The position numbers and the translations under genes are program-made. DNA of 64,000 nt from positions 3,782,001-3,846,000 of the forward strand of contig NZ_CP064703.1 in NCBI RefSeq assembly GCF_023101085.1. The letters are read 5' to 3'. This DNA comes from Bradyrhizobium sp. 170 (GTDB lineage: Bacteria > Pseudomonadota > Alphaproteobacteria > Rhizobiales > Xanthobacteraceae). Below the pieces are notes generated by a model, which was not told where the DNA came from, ran no database searches, and saw only the letters and a list, made by a program, of their open reading frames with translations. Position 1 is the first letter of the stretch; each line of letters opens with the position of its first letter. Below, in pieces: positions 44,550-54,127 of the stretch.

Positions 44550-45168
44550 CGGTGCGCAACTGTGCGAGAGATGAAGGAGGGCTCTTCGAGGTCGACAATC
44601 AGGGGGTGATCTCAAGCCACCCCAAGCTGCTGTCGTCAAGAGCGATGGTGGTGAACGCTGCGGAAACGCTCGGGACAAGATTCCGGCAGGCAAGGTTGAG
44701 AGAGGCGAGCGCAAGCAAACCGTCGATGAAGTGTCGAAAGCGGATTAGACGATGTCAAAACCGGGGGGTGACCCTTCCTCCGGGATCAACTTGGGAGGTG
44801 TCCTGAGACGGCCCAAGCGGCATCCGGCATGTAGGCGGCGCGAAGCTCAACCAGGCTCTTGTACGGAACGTGAGAACCTGATCGGCGATGCTATGGGATA
44901 AGGCGCAAGCGGCTCCAACCGCGAGGCCGAAAGTACCGATGCGCCGGGCAGGGGCGGACTGCTTCGTAGTAGCGATGAAGCGGGTGTAATGCCCGTGGAG
45001 CGAAGGGAGCGGGCCATCGCCATTTGGCTTGGGTCAACCAGCAACGGGAGGAACCCGATGTTCAATGGAAGGCGGCAGCCTTCGCGCGGTGGCACGAGCC
45101 GGATGACGCAAGAGTGTCAAGTCCGGTTCTGTGAGGGGCTCGGGGTGAAATTCCCCGGGCCTACTCGG
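44550..45168 (+). mobile_element. ORF-less group II intron relic
   Basis: A domain V helix of 34 bases lies at 45096-45129 (GAGCCGGATGAC ... GTCCGGTTC), followed by a domain VI-like hairpin at 45130-45168. Upstream, GTAGTAGCGATGAAGCGGG and TAATGCCCGTGGAGCGAAGG match the end of domain I of bacterial group II introns. The region between holds only about 80 bases, so the reverse transcriptase/maturase gene is gone. The 5' end near 44550 is approximate. It probably cannot move by itself. Confidence 0.7.
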
Positions 45169-45682
45169 CAATCGCGTCCTTGTCGGGACGACCGCTATTG
45201 GCCGCCGAATCATTGAGGCGACATTTTCGCTAGACCTTTTTGCACCCGCTACCTCCGTCTTCAATCTGACAACTCGACCTGGAAGAAATCGGACGGGCGA
45301 GTGAGGCTCCCGGATGAGAGAGCGGCGTAAGCGTGTAGCCGCCCGCTCCAACTGTCGTTTGCCTAATCAGCCAGGGCGATCCTTGTCGGTTGCCACGCTA
45401 AGACCGAACCGTCCATGCAGACCGATCAGCAGCACGCGCAGTCCGCTTCGCAACCATTTCATTTTGACATCCGCTCAGCGCTCTCATGGCAATTGTCCGC
45501 GCGGACACAATGATGCCCCACGCCCCAAAAGAAAAAAAGCTCAATTGATTGCCCATTTACTGAGCAGCTGCCCGATGGGAATGCGGACACCTCAAATGGA
45601 CGTGCTGTGCCATTGCAAAAAACCATTGCGATTCAATAGAAGGAAACTGGCACATCTCGTGCTTCTCTCTCGCCGAGTTGGT
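45169..45682. other. intergenic region before the guanidine riboswitch
   Basis: No gene is supported here. It should include the promoter of the riboswitch-controlled operon, which I cannot place with confidence. Confidence 0.35.
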
Positions 45683-45786
45683 TGCTAGGGTTCCGGCTTT
45701 GCGCCTGCAAAGCGCTGGTCCGAGAGCAGCCGCTTGCGGGGGAGAAATCCCCGCAAGTGCACGGCGGGATAAAAGCCCGGGAGACC
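45683..45786 (+). promoter_or_regulatory. guanidine-I riboswitch (ykkC class 1)
   Basis: The aptamer shows the ykkC hallmarks in order: GCTAGGGTTCCGGC (from 45684), CTGGTCCGAGAGCAG (45715-45729) and ACGGCGGGATAAAAGCCCGG (45761-45780) followed by GAGACC. This class binds guanidinium and turns on guanidine transport and degradation genes. An intrinsic terminator at 45798-45836 forms the likely expression platform. It leads the ABC importer and carboxylase operon. Confidence 0.92.
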
Positions 45787-45797
45787 TCGTTAGCCAA

Positions 45798-45836
45798 GGG
45801 ATTGGCAAAGCGATGGTCTGTCGCCGGTCCCTTTTT
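45798..45836 (+). terminator. riboswitch-controlled intrinsic terminator
   Basis: GGGATTGGC at 45798-45806 pairs with GCCGGTCCC at 45823-45831 (nine pairs, two of them G-T), followed by TTTTT at 45832-45836. It lies between the guanidine aptamer and the first gene, so guanidine binding should prevent it from forming. The competing fold is not modelled. Confidence 0.75.
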
Positions 45837-45861
45837 GTAAGTTTTGCAAGAGGGATCTGCT

Positions 45862-46935
45862 ATGAACAGACTCATATCACTGCTCCGATCCATCATTTTT
45901 GTAACGACGCTGGCGGCCGTTGTTGCTGCGCCGGCGCATGCGGCGCCGAAAAAGGACTTCAAGGTCGCATGGTCGATCTATGTTGGCTGGATGCCGTGGG
46001 GCTATGCCGCCGACACCGGCATCGTCAAGAAATGGGCCGACAAATACGGCCTTACCATCGAAGTGAAGCAGTTCAACGACTACGTCGAATCCGTCAATCA
46101 ATACACCGCCGGTGCGTTCGATGCGGTGACCATCACCAACATGGACGCGCTGTCGATTCCCGCCGCCGGCGGTGTCGACACCACGGCGATCGTGATGGGC
46201 GACTTCTCCAACGGCAACGATGCCGTCATCCTGAAGAACAAGGGCGATCTCGCCGCCATCAAGGGCCAGAAGATCAATCTGGTCGAGTTCTCGGTCTCGC
46301 ACTATTTGCTTGCGCGGGCGCTGGAGAGCAAACATCTCGCCGAGAAGGACATCAAGGTCGTCAACACTTCCGATGCCGATATGGCGGCGGCCTACAAGAC
46401 GCCTGAAGTGACCGCGGTGGTGACGTGGAATCCGATCGTCTCGGAAATTCTGGGTTCGCCCGACGCCAAGAAGGTGTTCGATTCTTCGCAGATTCCCGGC
46501 GAGATCATGGATCTGATGGTGGTCAATACGGCGGTGCTGAAAGACAATCCCAATTTCGGCAAGGCGCTGGTCGGCATCTGGTACGAGACCATCGCAAAAA
46601 TGCAAGCCGCTGGAGCGGAAGGCAAAGCCGCGAAGGAAGCCATGGCCAAGGCCTCGGGCACCGATCTCGCCGGCTTCGACAGCCAACTCGCCTCGACCAA
46701 GCTATTCGACAAGGCGGCGGACGCGGAAGCCTTTACCAAGAGTGCGGCGGTCGGCACCACCATGGATCGGGTGCGCAAGTTCCTGTTCGATAAGGCGTTG
46801 CTCGGCAAGGACGCCAAATCGGCTGACGTCATCGGCATCGAGCTGGGCGACAAGAGCGTGATTGGCGACAAGAAGAACGTCAAGCTGCGCTTTGACGCCA
46901 GCTTTATGGATGCCGCAGCCAAGGGAAAACTCTGA
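45862..46935 (+). CDS. ABC transporter substrate-binding protein, guanidine operon
   Basis: This 357-residue periplasmic binding protein of the nitrate/sulphonate/taurine group has a signal peptide (FVTTLAAVVAAPAHA near residue 13). The mature start, KKDFKVAWSIYVGWMPWGYA, is characteristic of members next to urea or guanidine carboxylase genes. The ATG at 45862 follows GAGGGAT; an earlier one at 45844 is also in frame. It is the first gene after the guanidine-I riboswitch, so guanidine is the expected ligand, although members of this family have often been annotated as urea binding. Confidence 0.85.
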   Translation: MNRLISLLRSIIFVTTLAAVVAAPAHAAPKKDFKVAWSIYVGWMPWGYAADTGIVKKWADKYGLTIEVKQFNDYVESVNQYTAGAFDAVTITNMDALSIPAAGGVDTTAIVMGDFSNGNDAVILKNKGDLAAIKGQKINLVEFSVSHYLLARALESKHLAEKDIKVVNTSDADMAAAYKTPEVTAVVTWNPIVSEILGSPDAKKVFDSSQIPGEIMDLMVVNTAVLKDNPNFGKALVGIWYETIAKMQAAGAEGKAAKEAMAKASGTDLAGFDSQLASTKLFDKAADAEAFTKSAAVGTTMDRVRKFLFDKALLGKDAKSADVIGIELGDKSVIGDKKNVKLRFDASFMDAAAKGKL

Positions 46936-46966
46936 TCGCTGACCCGATTCGGGGTTTGAAGCGGGG

Positions 46967-47791
46967 ATGACGATGCGGCTCATGAACATCAAGCCGAACA
47001 GGCAGGCGCGGTTCTATCTCGCCGCACTGCCGTTCGTATTGCTGGCGATCGCCTATTTCGCCGGTTCGAGCATGCGGCTTGCGGAAAATCCCAATGACAA
47101 GTTGCTGCCTGCGCTACCAACCATGGCGCAGGCAGTCAAACACATGGCTTTCGAGATTGATGTCCGTACCGGCACCAATTTCATGCTGGCGGACACGATC
47201 TCGAGTCTCGGCAGGCTGGTCTCGGCGCTGGCGATTTCGACCTCGGCGGCCCTTGTATTAAGCATCGTGATTGGCCTGCTGCCTGGCGCTAACGCCATGC
47301 TGGCGTCCTTTGTCGGGGTGATGTCGATGGTGCCGCCACTGGCGTTGCTGCCGATCCTGTTTATCGTGATGGGGCTTGGCGAAAACTCCAAGATCGCCCT
47401 GATCGTGATAGGCACCTTGCCCTGCATCATTCGCGATCTCACCATGAAGGTGCTGGAGTTGCCGCGTGAGCAACTCATCAAGGCGCAGACGCTTGGCGCT
47501 TCGACCTGGCAGGTGGCGCTGCGCGTGGTGCTGCCGCAGATCCTGCCGCGGCTGGTCGACTCGCTGCGCTTGCAACTCGGACCGGCCTGGCTGTTCCTGA
47601 TAGCCGCGGAGGCGATCGCATCCGATTCGGGGCTCGGCTATCGCATCTTCCTGGTGCGGCGCTATCTCGCGATGGACGTGATTATTCCCTACGTCATCTG
47701 GATTACGCTGCTCGCCTTTCTGATGGATGCCGGGCTGAGCCTGCTGCAGCGCAAGCTGTTCCCCTGGTTTGCATCGGTGAGGGCGGAATGA
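46967..47791 (+). CDS. ABC transporter permease, guanidine operon
   Basis: This 274-residue inner-membrane permease of the NitT/TauT type has about six spans. The EAA loop region reads ELPREQLIKAQTLGASTWQV near residue 165, where the ATPase docks. Several ATG codons are possible near the start (46967, 46973, 46982). Its stop overlaps the ATG of the ATPase gene (ATGA at 47788-47791). It works with the binding protein upstream and the ATPase downstream. Confidence 0.88.
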   Translation: MTMRLMNIKPNRQARFYLAALPFVLLAIAYFAGSSMRLAENPNDKLLPALPTMAQAVKHMAFEIDVRTGTNFMLADTISSLGRLVSALAISTSAALVLSIVIGLLPGANAMLASFVGVMSMVPPLALLPILFIVMGLGENSKIALIVIGTLPCIIRDLTMKVLELPREQLIKAQTLGASTWQVALRVVLPQILPRLVDSLRLQLGPAWLFLIAAEAIASDSGLGYRIFLVRRYLAMDVIIPYVIWITLLAFLMDAGLSLLQRKLFPWFASVRAE

Positions 47792-48579
47792 GCGCGATCC
47801 GTTTCGACAATGTCTGGAAGGAATATGGCGACCATATCGTGCTGGAGCGGATCACGCTCGATGTCGCGCCGCGCGCCTTCATCGCGCTGGTCGGCCCGTC
47901 CGGCTGCGGCAAGACCACCTTCCTGCGCATGCTGCTGGGTGAGGAAGCCCCGACGCGTGGGCAGATACTGATCGACGGTGTGCCGCTGACGCACGAGCCG
48001 GATGCGGGTCGCGGTGTGGTGTTTCAGCGCTATTCGGTATTTCCGCATTTGACCGTGCTTGAGAACGTGGTGCTGGGGCGCGAGCTGCAGCATGCCAAAC
48101 TGACGGGCCGGCTGTTCGGTGCGGCCAGGCGCGAGGCGGTGGACGAGGCGATGACGCTGCTCGCCGAGGTCGGCCTTGCCGGACATGAGGGCAAATACCC
48201 GGCGTCACTGTCTGGCGGCATGCAACAACGTCTGGCTTTGGCGCAGGCGGTGATGCGCGGCCCCAAAATCCTGCTACTCGACGAGCCGTTCGGCGCGCTC
48301 GATCCCGGCATCCGGGCCGATATCCATGTGCTGATGAAACGGCTGTGGAACGAAACCGACCTCACGGTGGTGATGGTCACTCATGATTTGAGCGAGGCGT
48401 TCCGCCTGGCGACGCGCGTCGTTGCGTTCGAGCGTAGTCGCGATCGTCCCGAGGAACGCGAGCGCTATGGCGCCACTATCTCGCGAGACCTTGAAGTGTT
48501 TCCGCGCCGCGCCGCCCAGGCGCGGAATCTGTCGAAATTACGCTCCGGCCGGGACGACCTTGCCGAAAAGGGAGCATGA
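47788..48579 (+). CDS. ABC transporter ATPase, guanidine operon
   Basis: This 263-residue cytoplasmic ATPase of the NitT/TauT type has Walker A GPSGCGKTTF near residue 36, signature LSGGMQQRLALAQAV near 139 and Walker B ILLLDEPFGALD near 160. The start overlaps the permease stop, and its own stop overlaps an ATG at 48576. It powers uptake of the operon ligand. Confidence 0.92.
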   Translation: MSAIRFDNVWKEYGDHIVLERITLDVAPRAFIALVGPSGCGKTTFLRMLLGEEAPTRGQILIDGVPLTHEPDAGRGVVFQRYSVFPHLTVLENVVLGRELQHAKLTGRLFGAARREAVDEAMTLLAEVGLAGHEGKYPASLSGGMQQRLALAQAVMRGPKILLLDEPFGALDPGIRADIHVLMKRLWNETDLTVVMVTHDLSEAFRLATRVVAFERSRDRPEERERYGATISRDLEVFPRRAAQARNLSKLRSGRDDLAEKGA

Positions 48580-48620
48580 GCCGGGACGGCCCGGCGCGCT
48601 TGTCTGAGAAAGGGCAAACC

Positions 48621-49457
48621 ATGATCCTAACCGAACAGCAGCAGGCCGACATCGCGGCCCACAAGCGGCGCTATGAAGATTTGAAGGCCGCCGGTCAGGG
48701 GCAGGCGCCGCGCGCCTTGCCGCCGCCGACACCACTCGACGGCGTACCGATCGCGGACGCCGCAGTCCTTCATCGTGAAACCATTCCCGGCGGCTGGTAT
48801 TGGACGACGCGCCTTCATCGTGGCGAAGCCCTGCGGCTGATCAACACCTCAGGCGCATCCTGCGTCAGTCTGCTGGCGTGGAGCGCCGCCGATCCTAGCG
48901 AGCGGCTCAACCATGCCGACACCATCAAGGTGCAATGGGCCGCGAGCCTGCGCAAGGGCCGCGTGATTCTGTCCGATATGGGCCGTGTGCTATTCAGCAT
49001 CATCGAGGATACCAGCGGGGTTCACGATACCCTCGCGGGCGGCTCCACCGCGGCTACCAACGCGGCCCGATATGGTGTTGCCGATACCCGCAACACCCGC
49101 GACAATTTCATTCTCGCCGCCGGCAAACTCGGGCTTGGCCGCCGCGATGTCGCGCCGTGCATCAGCTTTTTCGCGCCTGTCAGTGTCGATGCAGAGGGGC
49201 GGTTTCAGTGGGGAGCGAACCGCAGACATGCCGGTGATTTCGTCGATCTTCGCGCCGAGATGGATCTGCTGGTGGCGCTGTCGAACTGTCCGCATCCGTT
49301 CGATCCGGCACCGACTTATGCGCCTGAGGCCGTGGAGGTGATCCGCCATCGGCCAATACCTGCCGGGGCAGACGACTTGTGTCGGACCGCGAGCGCGGAG
49401 GCGATGCGCGCCTTCGAGAACAACGCCTTTTTGGCTGACCTCAGCGTAGCCGGGTGA
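48621..49457 (+). CDS. cgdA: carboxyguanidine deiminase subunit A (urea carboxylase-associated family)
   Basis: This 278-residue member of the UAAP1 family begins MILTEQQQADIAAHKRRYED, contains ETIPGGWYWTTRLHRGEAL near residue 55 and the DMGRVLFSII segment near 120. In guanidine-I riboswitch operons, the pair CgdA/CgdB deiminates carboxyguanidine to allophanate. An in-frame ATG at 48576 overlapping the previous stop, with GGGAG upstream, is an alternative start. It pairs with the next gene. Confidence 0.8.
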   Translation: MILTEQQQADIAAHKRRYEDLKAAGQGQAPRALPPPTPLDGVPIADAAVLHRETIPGGWYWTTRLHRGEALRLINTSGASCVSLLAWSAADPSERLNHADTIKVQWAASLRKGRVILSDMGRVLFSIIEDTSGVHDTLAGGSTAATNAARYGVADTRNTRDNFILAAGKLGLGRRDVAPCISFFAPVSVDAEGRFQWGANRRHAGDFVDLRAEMDLLVALSNCPHPFDPAPTYAPEAVEVIRHRPIPAGADDLCRTASAEAMRAFENNAFLADLSVAG

Positions 49458-49462
49458 ACGTC

Positions 49463-50104
49463 ATGAGCATGCATTCTCTCCCGGCTTCCGCGCGCGTTGT
49501 ACTCGACACCGAGATTGTCGCCCGCGCACCCTGGTCCGCCATCATTCGCAAAGGCCAGACGCTTCGCATCATCGACAGCCACGGCCAGCAGGCGGTGGAT
49601 ACGTTGTTCTACTGCGCCTCCGATCTGCAGGAGCGTTACAGCGGTCAGGACACGCTGCGGGCGCAAGGCTCCGCCTATGTCGGCACGGGCACCCGCATCA
49701 TGTCCAATGAGGGGCGCACGATGTTGCGCGTGGTGGCCGATAGCTGCGGCCTGCATGATACCTCCGCAGGCGCCTGTTCGTGCGAAAGCAACACCGTCCG
49801 CTTCGGTCACGGCACCAAATATCTCCACGCCTGCCGCGAGAATTTTTTGATCGAGGCCGCCAAGCACGGCTTGTCGAAGCGCGACATCGTTCCCAATCTG
49901 AACTTCTTCATGAACGTGCCGATCGATCCATCCGGTAATTTCACCGTGGTCGATGGCGTGTCGAAGCCCGGCGATCACATCGATATGGTCGCGGAGATGG
50001 ACGTGCTGTGCCTGATATCCAACTGCCCGCAGATCAATAATCCCTGCAACGGCTTTTTTCCGACGCCCGTTCGCGTGGTGATCTTCGAAGCGCAAGAGGA
50101 TTGA
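49463..50104 (+). CDS. cgdB: carboxyguanidine deiminase subunit B (urea carboxylase-associated family)
   Basis: This 213-residue member of the UAAP2 family has GQQAVDTLFYCASDLQERYS near residue 36, the SNEGRTMLRVVADSCGLHD segment near 80 and GACSCESNTVRFGHGTKY near 100. It is the partner of CgdA in the deiminase. A GTG at 49454 overlapping the cgdA stop is also in frame and would couple the two genes. Five bases separate it from the carboxylase gene. Confidence 0.8.
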   Translation: MSMHSLPASARVVLDTEIVARAPWSAIIRKGQTLRIIDSHGQQAVDTLFYCASDLQERYSGQDTLRAQGSAYVGTGTRIMSNEGRTMLRVVADSCGLHDTSAGACSCESNTVRFGHGTKYLHACRENFLIEAAKHGLSKRDIVPNLNFFMNVPIDPSGNFTVVDGVSKPGDHIDMVAEMDVLCLISNCPQINNPCNGFFPTPVRVVIFEAQED

Positions 50105-50108
50105 TGGG

Positions 50109-53100
50109 ATGTTCCAGAAAGTCCTGATTGCCAACCGCGGTGAAATCGCCGGGCGGATTGGCCGCACCTTGCGCCGCATGGGGATTGCCTCCGTCGCGGT
50201 TTATTCCGATGCTGACCGTTTCACCCGCTCCGTGCGCGACGCCGATGAGGCGGTGCGCGTCGGCCCGGCGGCCGCGGCGGAGAGCTATCTCAATATCGAT
50301 GCGATCATTGAGGCATGCCTGGAGACTGGTGCCCAGGCGGTGCATCCCGGCTATGGGTTTCTCTCGGAAAACCGCCGCTTTGCCGAAGTACTGTCGCAGC
50401 ACGGCATCGCCTTCATCGGGCCGCGGCCGGAACATCTCGATGCGTTCGGGTTGAAGCACAAGGCGCGCGAGCTTGCCGAACGCAGCGGGGTGCCGCTGCT
50501 GCCGGGGTCGGGGCTGCTGGACGCGGTCGACGAGTCCATGGCGGAAGCGATGCGCATCGGCTTTCCCCTGATGCTGAAGAGCACCGCCGGTGGCGGCGGG
50601 ATCGGCATGCAACTCTGTCAGGATGCGCAGATGTTGCGCGAACGCTTCGACACGGTGCAGCGCACGGCGCGGGCGAGCTTCGGTGACGCCCGGGTCTATT
50701 TCGAGCGTTTCGTCGCCGAGGCCCGGCATATCGAGGTGCAGATTTTCGGCAACGGCAAGGGCGGCGTTGTGGCGCTCGGCGAGCGCGATTGCTCGCTCCA
50801 GCGCCGCAACCAGAAAGTTGTCGAGGAAACACCAGCGCCGGGGCTCAGCCATGAGATGCGCACGCGGCTGCATCAGGCCGCTGTGGCGCTCGGCAAGAGC
50901 GTCAGTTACGAATCCGCAGGAACCGTGGAATTCATTTACGATGTCGAGCGGCAGGATTTCTATTTCCTCGAAGTCAACACCCGGTTGCAGGTCGAGCATC
51001 CCGTGACGGAAGCCGTATTCGGCATCGACCTCGTCGAATGGATGGTGCGGCAGGCGGCCGGCGAGGACGTGCTCGAAGGCCTCGGCACGCTGACGCCGAA
51101 GGGGGCGGCCATCGAGGTCCGGATCTATGCGGAAAATCCCAGCGCCGGATTTAGGCCGAGCGCCGGACGCCTGACCTGCGTGGACTTCCCCGACGACGTG
51201 CGCGTCGATAGTTGGATCGAGACCGGCGTCGAGGTGACGCCGTTCTATGATCCGATGCTGGCCAAGGTGATCGTCGCTGCCAACACGCGTGCCGATGCGA
51301 TTGCGAAGCTGATGCGCGTGCTTGATGCGACCACGATCGCTGGGATCGAGACCAATCTTGAATATCTGCGCGCCATCGCAGCTTCAGAGGTCTTCCACAC
51401 CGGCCGCGTCGCCACCAATGTTCTCGCGGGGCTGTCATTCGCGCCGCGCACCATCGACGTGCTGGCGCCCGGCGCGCAATCAGGCTTGCAGGAATTGCCG
51501 GGCCGGCTGCATCTTTGGCACGTCGGGGTACCGCCGAGCGGCCCAATGGATGAACGCTCGTTCCGTCTTGCCAACACCATCGTCGGCAATCCCCAAGTGA
51601 CTGCCGCGCTTGAATTGACTGTCAATGGGCCGACCTTGCGGTTCAACGTCGATGCCGTGATCGGTCTGGCCGGGGCGCGTATGGCCGCCAAGCTCGATGG
51701 CGTCGACGTCGATAACAACGTGCCGGTGACGATCCGCGCCGGCCAGGTGCTGGCGATCGGCAGCATCGAAGGCGCGGGGCAGCGTTGCTATCTCGCCGTG
51801 CGCGGCGGTTTCGACGCTCCGCAAATTTTGGGCTCGCGCGCCGTGTTCACTCTGGGCTCCTTCGGCGGTCATGCCACCGGGGCGCTCAAGGTCAGTGAAG
51901 TCCTGCATATCGGCAAGGTGGCAGGTGACCTGCCGATGCCGCGACCTCTTGCCGCTGATGAGCTTCTTCGGCTGACGCGGGAGTGGACCATTGGCGTGAT
52001 TTACGGCCCGCACGGCGCGCCGGACTTCTTCCTCGATGAGGATATCGAGACTCTGTTCGCCTCCGACTACGAAGTGCACTTTAACAGCGCGCGGACCGGT
52101 GTGCGGCTGATCGGACCGAAGCCGAAATGGGCGCGCTCCGATGGTGGCGAAGCCGGGCTGCATCCCTCGAACATTCACGACAATGCCTATGCGGTGGGGT
52201 CGATCGATTTCACCGGGGACATGCCCATCATTCTCGGGCCCGATGGTCCGAGTCTCGGCGGGTTCGTGTGTCCCGCCGTAGTAGCGCGCGACGAACTTTG
52301 GAAGATCGGCCAGCTCAAGCCCGGCGACAAGGTCCGCTTCGCGCCGGTGTTTCGCGGCAATGATCCCGTGATGGGATCAAAGGTCACGCGCGCAGGCGCG
52401 CCGCTCGGATCGGCGATCGTCGGCCGCAGCGATGACGGTCCCGTGCCGGTGGTTTACCGTCGGGCCGGTGACGACAACCTTCTGGTCGAATACGGGCCGA
52501 TGGAGCTCCACATCGCGCTGCGGTTGCGCGTGCACGTGCTGGCGCAAGCGGTCGCGGATGCGCGGTTGCGGGGTCTGATCGATCTGACGCCCGGAATCCG
52601 TTCGCTACAGATTCACTATGACAGCACGGTACTGTCGCGCCGCCGCCTGCTCGAAGTGTTGCGCGAACTCGAGCGCGGTCTGCCGCCGGTCGATGCGATG
52701 AAGGTGCCAAGTCGCATCGTCCATCTGCCGTTGTCGTGGAATGACCCGCAGATCGTGCTGGCGATGCAGAAATATCAGGAACTGGTGCGGCGCAATGCGC
52801 CCTGGTGTCCGTCGAACATCGAGTTCATCCGGCGCATCAACGGGCTCGTCAGCGAGGACGAGGTCAAGCGGATCGTGTTCGATGCCGCCTATCTCGTGTT
52901 GGGACTGGGCGATGTCTATCTCGGCGCGCCGGTCGCGACCCCGATCGATCCGTGTCATCGTCTGGTGACGACCAAGTACAATCCCGCCCGCACCTGGACG
53001 CCGGAAAATGCCGTCGGCATCGGCGGCGCCTATATGTGTATCTACGGCATGGAAGGCCCCGGCGGTTATCAGCTGTTCGGCCGCACCATCCAGATGTGGA

Positions 53101-53657
53101 ACACTTGGCGCACCACGCCGGAGTTCGCGCCGGGGCATCCATGGCTATTGCGGTTCTTCGATCAGATACGGTTTTTCCCGGTCAGCGCCGAAGAACTGAT
53201 GGAAGCGCGCACGGCGTTTCCGCACGGCGGCTATCCGGTGAAGATCGAGCCTGCTGAGTTTTCCTACGCAGACTACGCCGACGGCTTGCAGCGTGATCGT
53301 GACTCGATCGTGGCCTTCAAGCGGGGGCAGCAGGCGGCCTTCGATGCCGAACGCCGGCGCTGGGCGGAGCTGCGCATCGACGAGGTACCGGACGAAGTCG
53401 CCGCAAGCGCGGCAGTAGTCGACGACATTCCCGATGGCCATTCCGGCGTATTTTCGGAAGTGCCGGGAAACGTCTGGAAAATTTTCGGCGATGTGGGCGC
53501 GGATGTGGCGGCAGGCGACGTTGTTGCGATCATCGAATCGATGAAAATGGAAATCCGCGTATTGGCTCCGGTTGCCGGCCGTCTATCGTCGGTACGTGTC
53601 AAACCAGGGCAGACTTTGCGCGCGGGCGACGTCGTCGCCTTGATCAAGGAGGGCTAG
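50109..53657 (+). CDS. guanidine carboxylase (urea carboxylase-type, biotin-dependent)
   Basis: This 1182-residue cytoplasmic enzyme has an N-terminal biotin carboxylase domain (residues 1-450) with ATP-grasp segment STAGGGGIGMQ near 160 and EVNTRLQVEHPVTEAV near 290. A KipA/AHS2 domain (about 450-750), a KipI/AHS1 domain (about 750-1020) and a C-terminal biotinyl domain with ESMKME follow, biotin being on K1146. Such proteins were named urea carboxylases, but those behind a guanidine-I riboswitch with CgdAB carboxylate guanidine. The riboswitch and neighbours support guanidine as substrate. No allophanate hydrolase gene follows. Confidence 0.9.
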   Translation: MFQKVLIANRGEIAGRIGRTLRRMGIASVAVYSDADRFTRSVRDADEAVRVGPAAAAESYLNIDAIIEACLETGAQAVHPGYGFLSENRRFAEVLSQHGIAFIGPRPEHLDAFGLKHKARELAERSGVPLLPGSGLLDAVDESMAEAMRIGFPLMLKSTAGGGGIGMQLCQDAQMLRERFDTVQRTARASFGDARVYFERFVAEARHIEVQIFGNGKGGVVALGERDCSLQRRNQKVVEETPAPGLSHEMRTRLHQAAVALGKSVSYESAGTVEFIYDVERQDFYFLEVNTRLQVEHPVTEAVFGIDLVEWMVRQAAGEDVLEGLGTLTPKGAAIEVRIYAENPSAGFRPSAGRLTCVDFPDDVRVDSWIETGVEVTPFYDPMLAKVIVAANTRADAIAKLMRVLDATTIAGIETNLEYLRAIAASEVFHTGRVATNVLAGLSFAPRTIDVLAPGAQSGLQELPGRLHLWHVGVPPSGPMDERSFRLANTIVGNPQVTAALELTVNGPTLRFNVDAVIGLAGARMAAKLDGVDVDNNVPVTIRAGQVLAIGSIEGAGQRCYLAVRGGFDAPQILGSRAVFTLGSFGGHATGALKVSEVLHIGKVAGDLPMPRPLAADELLRLTREWTIGVIYGPHGAPDFFLDEDIETLFASDYEVHFNSARTGVRLIGPKPKWARSDGGEAGLHPSNIHDNAYAVGSIDFTGDMPIILGPDGPSLGGFVCPAVVARDELWKIGQLKPGDKVRFAPVFRGNDPVMGSKVTRAGAPLGSAIVGRSDDGPVPVVYRRAGDDNLLVEYGPMELHIALRLRVHVLAQAVADARLRGLIDLTPGIRSLQIHYDSTVLSRRRLLEVLRELERGLPPVDAMKVPSRIVHLPLSWNDPQIVLAMQKYQELVRRNAPWCPSNIEFIRRINGLVSEDEVKRIVFDAAYLVLGLGDVYLGAPVATPIDPCHRLVTTKYNPARTWTPENAVGIGGAYMCIYGMEGPGGYQLFGRTIQMWNTWRTTPEFAPGHPWLLRFFDQIRFFPVSAEELMEARTAFPHGGYPVKIEPAEFSYADYADGLQRDRDSIVAFKRGQQAAFDAERRRWAELRIDEVPDEVAASAAVVDDIPDGHSGVFSEVPGNVWKIFGDVGADVAAGDVVAIIESMKMEIRVLAPVAGRLSSVRVKPGQTLRAGDVVALIKEG

Positions 53658-54127
53658 GTGGTTTTGGAGGGCGCGATATTGCAGAACTCGTTCACGTCGG
53701 TGTACCATAAGCCCGTTTTTGGGTTGTACGCTCCGGCCTTCCAATATCAAGCCGACAAGAAATCCAATCCATCCAAGCGGCCGCACACTCGTGCTCGCAG
53801 ATAGTAGTGGGCGCACTACCGCTTGAGCAGAGCGCGCGGCTCAATGCGAGCAACTGGAAATTTCCGGCCGCCCATTTGCGATGGCTGCCGACGCGATGAA
53901 CAATTCCAGACTTCGTATCTTATCTATTCTATGCGGAAGCGAGGGGGTACGATCGAGGCGCCTCCGCGCCAAAGCGACGTCTCAAGGGACGAATAGACCG
54001 GGACGTGAGTTCGCGACGAAATTCGCGTATGCACCCAGCCATTGGCGTAGGTGCCAGAAGGATGGGCTTGATCGGAAAAGCTCTCGCAATCAGGCGAAAC
54101 TGATCGCGAAACAACGGCGGGTTCAAC
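53658..54127. other. intergenic region after the guanidine operon
   Basis: No gene is supported. It lacks the allophanate hydrolase gene often found after the carboxylase. No terminator with a clear poly-T tail was found. Confidence 0.4.

Noticed and set aside
50109..53657. Calling the large carboxylase a urea carboxylase
   Set aside because: The guanidine-I riboswitch and CgdA/B-type partners point to guanidine; urea remains possible only as a side substrate.
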